A stretch of 64,000 nt of DNA from Amoebophrya sp. A120 (taxonomy: Eukaryota > Sar > Dinophyceae > Syndiniales > Amoebophryaceae), in contig CAJINV010000007.1 of NCBI GenBank assembly GCA_905178155.1, positions 752,627 through 816,626 of the forward strand. Direction: 5' to 3'. Position numbers and translations under genes: made by a program. A model generated the notes under the pieces. It searched no databases and had not been told where the DNA came from. It saw only the letters and a list, made by a program, of their open reading frames with translations. The first letter of the stretch is position 1; every line of letters begins with the position of its first letter. Positions 1-10,900 of the stretch are shown in pieces.

Positions 1-79
1 AAAAAAAAAAAAAAAAAAAAAAAAAATGCAGCATCACAAATTCGCAGCCTTCCAGACCCAGACATTTTTGCAGTTGATA
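1..79. mobile_element. Introner A, right end only
   Basis: The window opens with 26 A residues, then the right inverted repeat of family A ending at 79, followed by AGACA. The left half is outside the window. Confidence 0.75.
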
Positions 80-84
80 AGACA

Positions 85-1572
85 TCTCCGCGACCAACTT
101 CGATCCTGCTCTTCATCCTGCGGAGCCCCTGAACAACCAAGTCCAAGACCCGGCAGACGAGCCTGTTGGCCTCGCTGTCGCTATCAACTGTAAAAATGTC
201 TGGGTCTGGAAGAATCCAACTTGTCATGCTAGTTTTGGATTCTAAAAAAATCTGTATTGCATGAGCAGCAAAGAGAGTCCAAGTTTTTACACGGAAAGAG
301 CACTTGTCATGCGGTATAGGCATCAGGAAGCCCTCACAAAATCTGTGATGCTAGGGCATGCGTCACAGGTATCAGGAGTCATACAAAATGTGCATGAGAA
401 ACATGCATTCTTCCAGACCCAGACATTTTTACAGTTGACACTCGCTGCCCTCCAGGAAGGGCAGGGGGAAGAGGAAGCGGCGCGCATGGACGACAAGTTT
501 CTGAAGCGGCGTGAGAACAAGAACGACCAGGTATCCTTTGCAAAAGCGTCCCCAGCCCATAGTCAAGTTGGGAAATCTGCTAGACAAATCAACCAGCTTT
601 GGCTGCTGCGCATGACAAATTTGGGCATGACAAATTTGGCCTCGTAGTGTAATTCTGTTTAGCTTGTTCAGCAGCATCACAGACGTAGCATAGCGCGCTT
701 ACATATTGGAGCGTGACAAATTCCAAAACACGACTAGAAAACGCTACGCATCATGGGGCTCCGCACGAGAAACATTTTCAGCATGCGGATTTGCATTGCA
801 ACTATTGGGCGGGGACGTTTTTACTCAGGATACCAGGGTTCGGGACCAGGCTCGATGCTGGAAAAATCCGAAGTGCATCCATTGCAAGCTGCCGTGGATG
901 CGCAAGGTGTGTAAGACTTATTTATACTTGTAGCAATTATTCTAATATACAAACTTGTTTTCGTTTTGTTTTACCAAAATGAAGAAGACCAAGAAAGTTC
1001 ACAGGACAATTTATGTGCACGTGGTCGCAGCTCTTCGTCGATCATCGGCGCCTAAGCACGACATTTAGGAAGTAGGTAAGGCTAGTGAAATTTTTATTAT
1101 TACATCGATTGTACCTAAAAACATCATGATTGTCTCGTCCTTTTTTTTTTAGGCGACATCGCCACCTTCGACGCTGCTGCTGAACCAGATCCGCTGGATG
1201 ACGCGGAAGACGGAAGTGACGAACATATCCTGTGTAAGGACATCCCAAACTACCCATGTTTATCATGCAAATCTCCACGCCTAACATAAACATGCTCATG
1301 CTCAGCCGTCCCATGAGACGAGTGGTGTTTTAGAATTTGTCATTGATTCCAGAGCCAGGATAAATTGATCAATTTCTGCTGTGGCTGGACTTGCTGGACA
1401 CGCTCACACTGCGACTGCGAGGCCAGTTCTGTTTCTGCGATGGTGCCAAACCTGTCAGCACGTGCAAGAACACGCAAAGTGTATTGGTGTGGTTAGGGAA
1501 GTGCCGATATTGACACTAGTGGAAAAATGCCCATTTCGCCCAGCTAGATATAGGAATAGAGTAACAGAATGA
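85..1572 (+). CDS. 3' part of a multi-exon gene, unknown function
   Basis: Exons that join in frame are 85-181, 446-531, 838-906 and 1153-1225, with a possible last exon 1368-1572 ending at TGA. The first two junctions are introners of families A and B. The third, 907-1152, is an ordinary GT...TTTAG intron with a poly-T tract before the acceptor. The readable protein is acidic and low in complexity (for example QEGQGEEEAARMDDKF and DPLDDAEDGSDE) and matches no family I know. The last exon holds a Cys/His-rich stretch (WCQTCQHVQEHAKC), but the element before it, 1226-1362, lacks a matching target duplication, so that exon is doubtful. The 5' end lies outside the window. Confidence 0.4.
182..440 (+). 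mobile_element. Introner family A
   Basis: Family A inverted repeats bound the element. Flanks are GTCGC and CTCGC, an imperfect 5-bp duplication. Removal joins exons 85-181 and 446-531 in frame. Confidence 0.85.
532..832. mobile_element. Introner family B
   Basis: Starts TATCC and ends GGATA, with exact CCAGG duplications on both sides. This duplication is one of the few that also allows a GT-AG junction. Confidence 0.9.
1226..1362. mobile_element. Possible degenerate B-like introner
   Basis: The left end TATCCTGTGTAAGGACATCC resembles family B. The proposed right end CCAGGATA is weak and the flanks (GAACA, AATTG) do not match. Confidence 0.3.
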
Positions 1573-2189
1573 TATTCATATTCATGGCGAAAATAGGGGC
1601 GGGCAGGGGAAAAAATCTTGACCTTGGGGTCGTGGGAACGTTCCTTCTCAGGATAGAAGCTTTTGCTTTTGACGGCCCTATATCCACTGCAAAAGATATG
1701 TTTGCCTGGGTTCTTGGGAACAAGAGGACTGCAACGCATGTCATGCTAAGTAACCAGACATGTACATGTTGTTTGACTCACTGTGCTGGTCGTCAATCTA
1801 CTGAGTGCCAATACATATAGATACTTACCTTGCATGGTGCTATTAGTTACACGAAGAGGTGGAAGACGAGCTTTTCATCTTGTATACCTGTCGTTAAGAT
1901 TAATAAAAATAAAGCGCCAGTATTCGATATCGACTTCGTCATGCAGAATTATACGCAACTTCTCCACACAGCCGGCTACTTAGTAGCGCTCGAACCTTGT
2001 TGTTGTGTCATGTTCGGCTGCTGTACGTCTACGTTGCGAAGCGTACTTACTAGCCAGGGGAAAGGAATCTGCCCCCCAAAGTGAAATCGAGAGCACCGGG
2101 GGAAAAAAGTAGAACTAGAAGGGGAGGACGGGGGAAAAGGGTACGGGGGAGGGGACAAGCGGGTTGGGGGCGGGGGAAGGGGGGCGAAG
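1573..2189. other. No gene seen
   Basis: Short overlapping open frames only, with no family resemblance. From about 2090 the sequence turns into G-rich low complexity that leads into the tandem repeat. Confidence 0.5.
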
Positions 2190-3275
2190 AACCCGATGGC
2201 GGAACTTTCTAGGGAGCTCTGCGGAGGCTTTCGCCTAGAAAGAACAGGAGGGCGCTCGCGCCGCCTCCTTCTCTATGTGCGAACAGATTCCGGCGTCCAT
2301 TTTCTTCCTTTTTTTCGTGTGTCTGCTGCGGGACCTGTTTCGCTATCTGCGAAAAGTTTGCCAGACACGCAAAAGCGATATGCCCCGGAGGGGCTGGGAG
2401 ACTGTTTTGCCTGGAAAGAGCGGGAGGGTGGTCGCGCCGCCTCCTTCTCTATGTGCGAACAGACTCCGGCGTCAGTTTTCTTCCCTGTTTTCGCGTGTCT
2501 GCTGCGGGACCTGCTTCTCTATCTGCGAACAGTTTGGTTGACAGCCAGGCAAAAGCGATGAGACACCGAGGGGCTGGGAGTCTGTTTTGCCTAGAAAGGA
2601 CGGGGGGGCGTTCGCGCCGTCTCCTTCTCTATGTGCGAACAGATTCCGGCGTCCATTTTCTTCGCTGTTTTCGTGTGTCTGCTGCGGGACCTCTTTCTCT
2701 ATCTGCGAACAGTTTGGCAGCCACGCAAAAGCAGTGAGACGCTGAGGGGCTGGGAGACTGTTTTGCCTAGAAAGAATGGGAGGGCGCTCGCGCCGCCTCC
2801 TTCTCTATGTGCGAACGGATTCCGGCGCCCATTTCCTTCCCTGTTTTCGTGTGTCTGCAGCGGGACCTGTTTCTGCATCTGCGAACAGCTTGACAGCCAC
2901 GCAAAAGCAGTAAGACACGGAGGGGCTCGGAGATTGTTTTCCCTAGAAAGAACGGGAGGGTGTTCGCGCCGCCTCCTTCTCTATGTGCGAACAGATTCCG
3001 GCGCCCATATTCTTCCCTGTTTTCGTGTGCCTGCTGCGGGACCTGTTTCTCTATCTGCGAACAGCTTGACAGCCACGCAAAAGCGATGAGACTGACACGG
3101 TGGGGCTGGGAGACTGTTTTGCCTAGAAAGAACGGGAGGGCGTTCGCGCCGCCTCCCTCTTTATGTGCGAACAGATTCCGGCTTCCATTTTCTTCGCTGT
3201 TTTCGTGTGTTTGCTGCGGGACCTCTTTCTCTATCTGCGAACAGTTTGACAGCCACGCAAAAGCAGTGATACACT
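2190..3275. repeat. Tandem array, about 176-180 bp unit, six copies
   Basis: The block CGCGCCGCCTCCTTCTCTAT recurs at 2257, 2433, 2613, 2789, 2965 and 3145, giving spacings of 176, 180, 176, 176 and 180 bp. Copies differ by scattered substitutions. All three + frames stay open for long stretches, which explains several long open frames here that I do not regard as genes. Confidence 0.95.
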
Positions 3276-3769
3276 AAGGGGCTGGGGGGCTGGGAGATTG
3301 AGAGGCTGGGAGCCGGGGAAACTGGGAAGCGGGGAGCCTGGGGGGAAGGGGGCTGGGAGACTGGGAGGCAGGGAGGTTGGAAGACTGCTGAGAGAAGGAG
3401 AGGCTGGGAGACTGGGAGACCGGGGGACGGGCAGACGGCAGACGGCAGACGCAGAGGCGGGGGGACGAAGAGACGGGGAAACCGGGAGGCCGGGAAACTG
3501 GGGAGCCGAAAAGCCGAATGCAGCGAAATAGCTAAAAACACAGGGAAACCGGGGGAAACCGGGAAAATTCTGAAGGCTGGGGGACCTAGAAAGGGCGACG
3601 GCTGCAGCTGCATAGTTCGAAAGACAGGGAAAGCGGGGTTGTAGCTGAATAGCTAAAAAGACGAAGCAGAATGTAGCGATTGGAAGAATTAGAAGGGAGA
3701 CCGGGAGACCGGGAAACCGGGAAACCGGGAAACCGGGAAACCGGGAAACCGGGACGCTCTGGAGTGCGT
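3276..3769. repeat. GGGA-rich low-complexity tract
   Basis: Strand-asymmetric G/A-rich sequence made of short repeats such as GGGAGACTGGGAG and GGGAAACC, ending in a run of GGGAAACC units around 3700-3750. Confidence 0.9.
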
Positions 3770-3990
3770 GGTTTCGGGTAAGGGTATCGCTGGGGCGGTT
3801 TCGGGTACGGGTGCGTATCGCTGGAGTGGTTTCGGGCACGGGTATCGCTGGAGTGGGTTCGGGTAAGGATATCACTGGAGTGGTTTCGGGTAAGGGTATC
3901 GCTGGAGTGGTTTCGGGTAAGGGTATCACTGGAGTGGTTTCGGGTAAGGGTATCGCTGGAGTGGTTTCGCATAAGGGTACGCGGGGAGTG
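3770..3990. repeat. 27-bp tandem repeat, about 8 units
   Basis: The unit begins GCTGGAGTGGTTTCGGGTAA and ends GGGTATC. Alternating units start GCTGG or ACTGG. The long open frames on both strands are by-products of a period divisible by three. Confidence 0.9.
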
Positions 3991-4108
3991 ATAAAGTGCT
4001 TCACGATTTCAGTGCTTTTGGGCAATTTCCGTCGATTCCGCGTCTATATATATTAACCAGCTTATTCATTGGCATTGCCCATTTATATTTTATCTGAGAC
4101 CACCAGCA

Positions 4109-5879
4109 TTGCAACTGTCCTCCTCCGGACCCGGATCATCGAGAATTTGCAATGCATACCCTTACGACGGCTTCGACGACCCGTTTCCGGAGGAGGAAGA
4201 CGATGTGACTGACCACCAAGGAAACCCCGTGGCGTTTTTGGAGGCGGAGGACGACGAGTTACCTGATCATGTCGAGCAAGAAGCTTCGAGCGATGCCGAT
4301 ACGGTTGTTCCTTCAGAATCATGCCGGTGCTGGGCAGCGGGGGGATGGAAGAGCTTCGGGTTCCAGACGAGGAGAAATCCGTCTGCAGTTGCTCCTGGAA
4401 CTTGGAAACTGGGGAAAGGGGTTTTTACGCGAGCAAATTGGAGTCCCAGCTTGCGAAGAATTCCAGCCGCCAAGACGGTTGTCCTGATGCCATTTTCGCC
4501 AATATCGGAGACACGATACCAAGTTTACGATTTGGCTAAAAAAGGAGGTTGGCTGAAAAAAGAAGACTCAATCGCAACACCCCGGGCCACAGACACCGGT
4601 GATGCTCGTGCTGATGCTACGCTTCCCGCGCACGCTCGGATTGAATGTGTCGGCAAAAACTCGAAGGTGAAGGCGAATATCAAAATGCCAATTCAAAATG
4701 CGCAAACCGGAAACACGGAGGAGATGATTGTTGCTAAAGACGAGGAATTCACTCAAATCAAATACCGTTCCCCCACGAACCCTCAGAACTGCTGGAACGG
4801 GTTCGTTCTCAGCAGTAGCCTGATTCCGTTCAACGAGGCGGAGCGGCTTGTGAAAGTGAACGAAAAAATGGAAGGCCTGGAAATGTATCGCAGCGAACTT
4901 GTAAAAACGCTTCGCCAGCATCACGGGCCTCACGGGCACGCGGCACACACAATTTTGGCGGAGAAGGGGGTCACGGAGGACGTGGAATCACTCACCGAAA
5001 CGCCATCGGGAATGCACTATGCATTGCACAGAACAGCAGGGGGGGTAGAACAGGGAAGAAATGTTGTCTGGCTACCTATGTACAATATGAACAGGACGAA
5101 CTTGCATGATAAGCAAGGTCCACGCGTGGGGACAGGGTCCCCACGCTGGGGCCTTGTGCCCAGCTCTAGTAGCGCTAGTGGGGGAAGGGTGTTCGGCATC
5201 GGGCCGGACAGCGTCCGCCCCTCGCCTCACACCAGGCGCGCGCGTAGTGGCTTAGTGCGCGAGTCGCTAGTTGGGGAAGGGTGTTCGCCTCACACCAGCA
5301 GGCGCGCGCGTAGTGGCTTAGTGCTTGCAACGCTAGTGGGGCAAGGGCGCTCACCTGTCGCGACTCACCTGTCCAGGTCACCTGTCACGGTCACCTATCA
5401 AGGTCACCCGTCCAGGTCACCTGTCAAGGTCACCTGTCGCCGGAGGTATGCGTTACCAGAGCCCGGAAGTCAAGCAATGTAGAGATCAGTACTCACGTTG
5501 TTAAGATCAAGATCGATATAATCGAGTAAGAATGTACGTCCTCGAGTTCCAGCGCGGACAATTTTCTCGCTTTCTTTCGGACTCGAGATGAAGACAGAGT
5601 CGCGGACAGTTTGCTCTACTACTTAACTTGATCACAGAGGACAATCTTGCTGCCGGAGCATCTTTATGTGGATGGCAGAGTATTAGCTCTTATGATTCGG
5701 CAGCTGCACGGCGAATAACGGCCATTTTTTTCTTTACCGACCCTGGTTACATGTTTCTGCTTGCAGTGGATAAGCACCACTACACTAAAAAAGCAACCGA
5801 CTCCGACAAGGCGTTCGTTGGAAACCCCCTGCCATTCGTCGATGACGTCATTCCGCCCGCCTCTGACGTCTCTTTGTAA
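4109..5879 (+). CDS. Unknown protein, two exons with an interrupted intron
   Basis: A reading frame open from before 4109 runs to 5017 and, after removal of the element 5018-5772 and an imperfect duplication (TGCAC/AGCAC), continues in the same phase from 5778 to TAA at 5877-5879. The start is unresolved because no in-frame ATG lies near the 5' end, so an upstream exon is likely. The N-terminus is acidic (DDPFPEEEDDVTDHQ). The middle part (residues about 180-290 from 4109) looks like a folded domain with KANIKMPIQ, NCWNGFVLSSSLIPF and a likely helix EAERLVKVNEKMEGLEMY. The tail is NPLPFVDDVIPPASDVSL. I recognise no family. If unspliced, the frame instead runs on into repeat DNA to 5482. Confidence 0.5.
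5018..5772. mobile_element. Introner-like element with inserted repeat
   Basis: The left end TATGCATTGCACAGAACAGC and right end CTGCTTGCAGTGGATA are imperfect inverted repeats. The flanks TGCAC/AGCAC match at four of five positions, and excision keeps the frame. It carries the repeat at 5110-5480. Confidence 0.45.
5110..5480 (+). repeat. Interspersed repeat R, short copy
   Basis: Shares with 32650-33490, in opposite orientation, the GGGGACAGGGTCCCCACGCT segment, the GGGGAAGGGTGTTCGGCATC segment with CACACCAGGCGCGCGCGTAG, and a terminal run of AGGTCACCTGTC-type subrepeats next to CGGAAGTCAAGCAATGTA. Confidence 0.85.
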
Positions 5880-7968
5880 AAGAGAGTGGAAGAAGCGGGG
5901 TCGGAGGGCCCTGACGCTGTCGCTGCCGCTGCAGAAGAAACCGGTTGAAGGCGTTGCCCCCTGAGTTTTGCGAATCGTGTATGAAAATGAAGCAGGACCA
6001 GCGAGGACATCGTTATTCCCCTTCTGTACTGCACGGAGACGAACACGATAAGCGGAACGAAACAACAGCCAGGCTTGAGACAACTTCGTTCACTCCAACG
6101 CTCGAAAGTGTCAGCAGTAAGCAGCGCTGCGACTGACAACGATATAATCGACAACAACTGCTGCAGGGGATCAGCGCAAGAACATCAATGCTCAATTTTT
6201 GAGGAAGCGATATCTATTGCAAAACTTATCGAACAAGAAATACAATTTTGTTTTTTTCTCCTTTCATTTTTTTTTGCCACACATGCATAAGTACATTAAT
6301 AAATTATCACACCTATAATTTCAAAAAAGCCTTTCCTTTTACTTTCCACCTTATATCCAAATAAAGACGTCCGGCATTGTTCCTATGAAATTTGTCTTTC
6401 ATCTGTGTTATCTTCCTTCCCTCCAAAGTATCACTATCATCTAAAGAGCTTGTGCTCGCCTTATCTTACTTTCTTGTGGGTTGGAAGTACAAAGGCAAAA
6501 GCGGAAGCAGGGTGTCCGCCATGAAGATCTTCACTAGCGGCGTGAGGCCTTCTGTGGTCCGAGGTATGTTTTCCACTTCTAGTGCCGACGATGAAAATAA
6601 ACACCGGACGCTCAGACTGATGACCCGTGGTTCTCACCTGCGGGGCGGATTTTCTTGTAATTGCAACGCCCGCTGTGCCTGCGCAAGTGGAGGGAGCAGG
6701 CCGCGCAACAGAAAAGAACGAAGTAGTAAACAAGAGCGCACACCAGAAGGAGGTGCTGCAGAAGTAAGTGGACAAATAGCAATCACTACCTAGTGCGCAA
6801 CTCCTTCACAGCTTTCCGACCCAGTACCGAGCAGAAGTATCAAATAAGATTCGAGCAGCTTCTATCCCTGAGCTATCAAATAAGATTTTTCGACAGAGTT
6901 GTGCTTCACTTTTTATTTCGTAGTTTTTGTTTGACAAACAACAACAAGAGAAGGTCGCGGAAAACAGACGAGCCAAAAAGGAATAGACCGGGGCTGGGCT
7001 CCTGCGCACTGTAAGGAGGAGCCAGGAAGTCAGTGAAGTACTCAAATAAAGACGACACATACTTACACATTTGCAGTCCTACTTTCACATACGCATGGGA
7101 TGGTGACCTCCCAGGAGGTCGTATCATGGTATATTATACGCCCCGTACTTCTTTCCACCTGAGCATACGCGACAACATGGAGCTTTCTTCTTGTCGTGCT
7201 TGAGCTTAGAGTGCAGGAAACTCGCTCCACCCATTCGGTCGTCATCTTCTGTGTCGTGAGAACGCAGTTCTCGATTCGGTGTGGTTACTTTTTGTCGTAC
7301 GTCGTACCTATCGCTATCGAAGCCAGCATGATGTCATGCGTTTTACGAATGATTTTAATTATACATGAAATATCGATACTCTTCACCCATTTTTCGGTCT
7401 TTCGTCCTTGTCGTGCAAAAATCAGAATGATGCGTTTCTTTTCGTATAGATATTTCGTCCATCTTAATATTCTTGTCGTCCTGTGTATACTTTGTTTTCC
7501 TTTTCGCTCTTCACCCTCCATCTCGGTTTTCTTGTTTCTGTTTGCAGAATCTGTTCCCTTGCAGAAGCCATACAGATTGGCATTGTGCTTGTCGTCTTTG
7601 TGATGTAGTTGTAGTTCGTATTGCTTGACAAAATCATCAAATGCAAATATACTACAGGTTTGCGTGATCTTCGAAGCAGATCTATTATTGGATGACCATT
7701 CGTAGCAACCCAACTGCTAGGACAAGCGCATCCCCCCCTGTTGCATAAAAATTATGGAAGTTGTGTGCCAGCAGCTAATATATCTTATCATTCACCGTCA
7801 CCACCATCATCGAAGATTTTAGGAAGCCGAGCGGGCATATTACGCAATTCCCAATCAGAAGTCGTATTTAGTCCTCGTCCCGTTGTTTGATGTTTTGTGA
7901 CTTTTTGTTTTTGCTTTTCCATTTCCATAGATAAATTAAAATTTGAAAAACTAATACGCGTAGCACTC
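5880..7968. other. Intergenic, no supported gene
   Basis: Open frames up to 142 residues occur on both strands without recognisable domains. A/T-rich stretches near 6240-6360 and 7330-7600 look like spacer. The 133-residue frame at 6392-6793 starts with a hydrophobic segment but has nothing else to support it. Confidence 0.45.
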
Positions 7969-10900
7969 ATGGACAACACCAGGAACAGCACCAACGCCAC
8001 TGCAGCACCGACAGGAGCTCCTGTCGTAGACCCCCCGACGGAAGAGCAAATAACGCCGATGTTGCAGCCTGCCAAGGGGGTCGGAGCAGTACCCGACAAC
8101 ATAATTTCCCCCGCAGGCGCAAGAATCTTCGCGAATATGAATGAAGGTATTGAGAGGAAAAATCCCCCCTCCCCATATCGAAAAGGTATCTTTCCGAAAA
8201 TTTGTGTTGCTGATTTGAGGTCACAAATCACATTTGTCTTGCAAGAAGACAAGGGCAGAAGCTTCCGCCTTATTATGGAAGCGATTTGTCATGCTCTTGG
8301 GCCTAAAGGTCAGCCGTTTGCAATGCTGAACAACTAGACCCATACGCCCCTAGCTAGCCTGGGGATCTGGTCGCAGTGCCTTCCTGCAATACAAATCTGA
8401 TTTGTGTACGCAAATCCAGCATCACAGATCTCCTTTTTGATATGGGGAGGGGGGATTTTTCCTTTTCATAGAAGGGAAGGGCCCATTGCAGCAAGAGGTG
8501 CAGCAGCAGCAGCAGTTTCCAGCCACGAGAAACGGGAGGCAACCGAAACTGTATCGCAAGAAAATAAAACTGTTTCACTGTAAACTTGTGATGCAGAAAA
8601 TGTATCTGAGAACGAGAAGTGTTTCTCTACTTGCTACACATGCGAAGACAAGGGATAATTTTTAGCTGTGTTTTCCCTTAGGAATCTCGCATGGCAAATT
8701 TTCCACCCTGTAATGACATAGAACAAACTTGTGATGCAAAACTTGCAAAATCTTTACAGTGAAACACTACTTTTTTCGTACGATAAACTGATGCAGGAGA
8801 ACAATAAGCCGGATCCGTATGGCCGACCGCGGAACCCCTCCCGTTGTGACTGGTTTGTTGGTATCAAATGCAAATATGTCTGGGTCTGGGAGGATGGAAC
8901 TTGTCATGCTGTCTTTGGATTCCAAGAAAATCTGTATTGCGTAAGGAGCAAGAGGAGTCCAGTTTATGCTACGCGGAGGGGGTATTCCTCATGCGGTATA
9001 GGCATCAGGAAGCCCTCGCAAAATCTCCGATGCTAGGTCATGCATTACAGGCATCATCGTTCACGCAAAATGTGCATGACAAGTGTTCCAATCTTCCAAA
9101 CCCAGACACTTTTGCAGTTGATAGTTGGCAAGTATTGCTGTGCCGACCGCGCACCCGTGGAAGCCGCATCCGCACAGGTGGGGTGCTGCTACTGTGACCG
9201 AAGCTATTACCTATCAAATGCAAAAATGTCTGGGTCTGGAAGATTACCAGGTTTGTCATGTATATTTTGAATGACCCATGATGTCGGTGATGCACGCCCT
9301 AGCATTACAGATGCCTCTGCCGCATGAGAAATGCCCTTTCCGCGTAGCACAAACTGGAGTTCTCTTGCTGGTCATGCAACACAAATTTTTTCAGAATCCA
9401 GAGACAGCATTACAAGTTTAGAACCTTCCAGACCCAGACATTTTTGCATTTGATATTGCCCGAGCTTCATCGAAAGATTTGCGGGCTGCTGCTGCGCCTG
9501 CTGCGGCCTGGGGCTGTGCGTCACGGTATTGAAAGGAAAAATCCCCCCGCCCCATATTGAAAACGTATCTTCTGAAAATTTGTGCTGCAGATTTGTGGCC
9601 ACAAATCTTGTCTGTTTTGCTAGAAGGCAAATCCAGGCTCTCTGCCACGCTATGCAGGCGATTTGTAATGCTGTAAGGACTACAGGGCAGCCGTCTAAGT
9701 ACCACGCTAGGCGTCTACACCAATAGGCCTCTATCTAGGCTTGCGATCTGCGTGCAGTCCTCTACCGCAAGACAAATCTGATGCGTGTACGCAAATCCAG
9801 CATCACAGATCTCCTTTTCGATATGGGGAGGGGGGATATTTCCTCGTGATACACGGGGAACTGGGACGGACTCTGGTCCGCTTCGTTCAAGTTCAACCTG
9901 TATCCTGTGTAAAAACGCCCCCACCCCACAGTTGTAATGCGAATCTCCATGCTTAGAATAAATGTTTCTCATGCGGAGACGCATGAGAAGCATGCTCTAG
10001 TAAATTGTGTTTTGAGGTTTGTGATGCTCAAATCAGCATGATAAACTGGATTTGTGATGCTCCTGCACTAGCTAAACACGACTAGTACACTACGAGCCCA
10101 AATTTGTTATGCGCAACAGCCAATGGTTGGTGATTTGTGTAGCAGATTTCATCCCATCTTGTTGACTATGGGGTGGGGAGGACGTTTTTACACAGGATAG
10201 CCTGGGCCTCTTCGCTTTGATCTGGTGTTTGCACGCCTTTTCTTTCGTTTTCCAGGCACTCCTGGTCGCGGCCGCGAATCAAAGTATCTGGACCATTCTC
10301 CCCGCGGCGCTCCTGCCGGTGTACTGGGTTCCGGTGGGCGTCCTAGAGCCGTTTGCCGCTTTGCTGTCGCACCTCCGCTTTCTGAATCAGGAGCTTGCGT
10401 ACGTGAGCTTGCTCGAGTATGGAAGCGTCAGGATTGAAAGCGTCAAAGTTGAAATGATTTGTGATGCATAAAATGCAACCCACAAAGTGCCTGTCTTGCA
10501 GAGTAGGCAAGGGAGGCAGATTGCAAGCCTGTTGAGGGGTAGAAATAGAGCTGCTAAAGTAGCATGACAAAAGGCGTCTTCCTTACCCAAACAGCATTAC
10601 AAACTGGATTTAGGCACCACCAAAACTTGTCATGCGCCACTTGAAAACTGGGCTCCAACTGGCATCCATTTTATGCATGACAAACTATTTCGTTGGCGAA
10701 CGTTAAACGCACCTGCTGGCGAGAAGTATGGACCGTTGGCGAACGTTAAACGCATGCTGGCGTAGTGAGGACTGTGTGCGAAAGTAAGGAAAAGGCAGCG
10801 TAAGTAGTTGGATGTGCCCGGGGATGATGGTGATGGCTTCGGTCCGCCTGACTCCGCGACCTGGTGGCCGAACCACGTGCGGTTCGGTGCCCTTACAGGT

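Noticed and set aside
3231-4025. 264-residue Pro-rich open frame on the minus strand
   Set aside because: It lies wholly in tandem and low-complexity repeats with periods that keep frames open; no domain.
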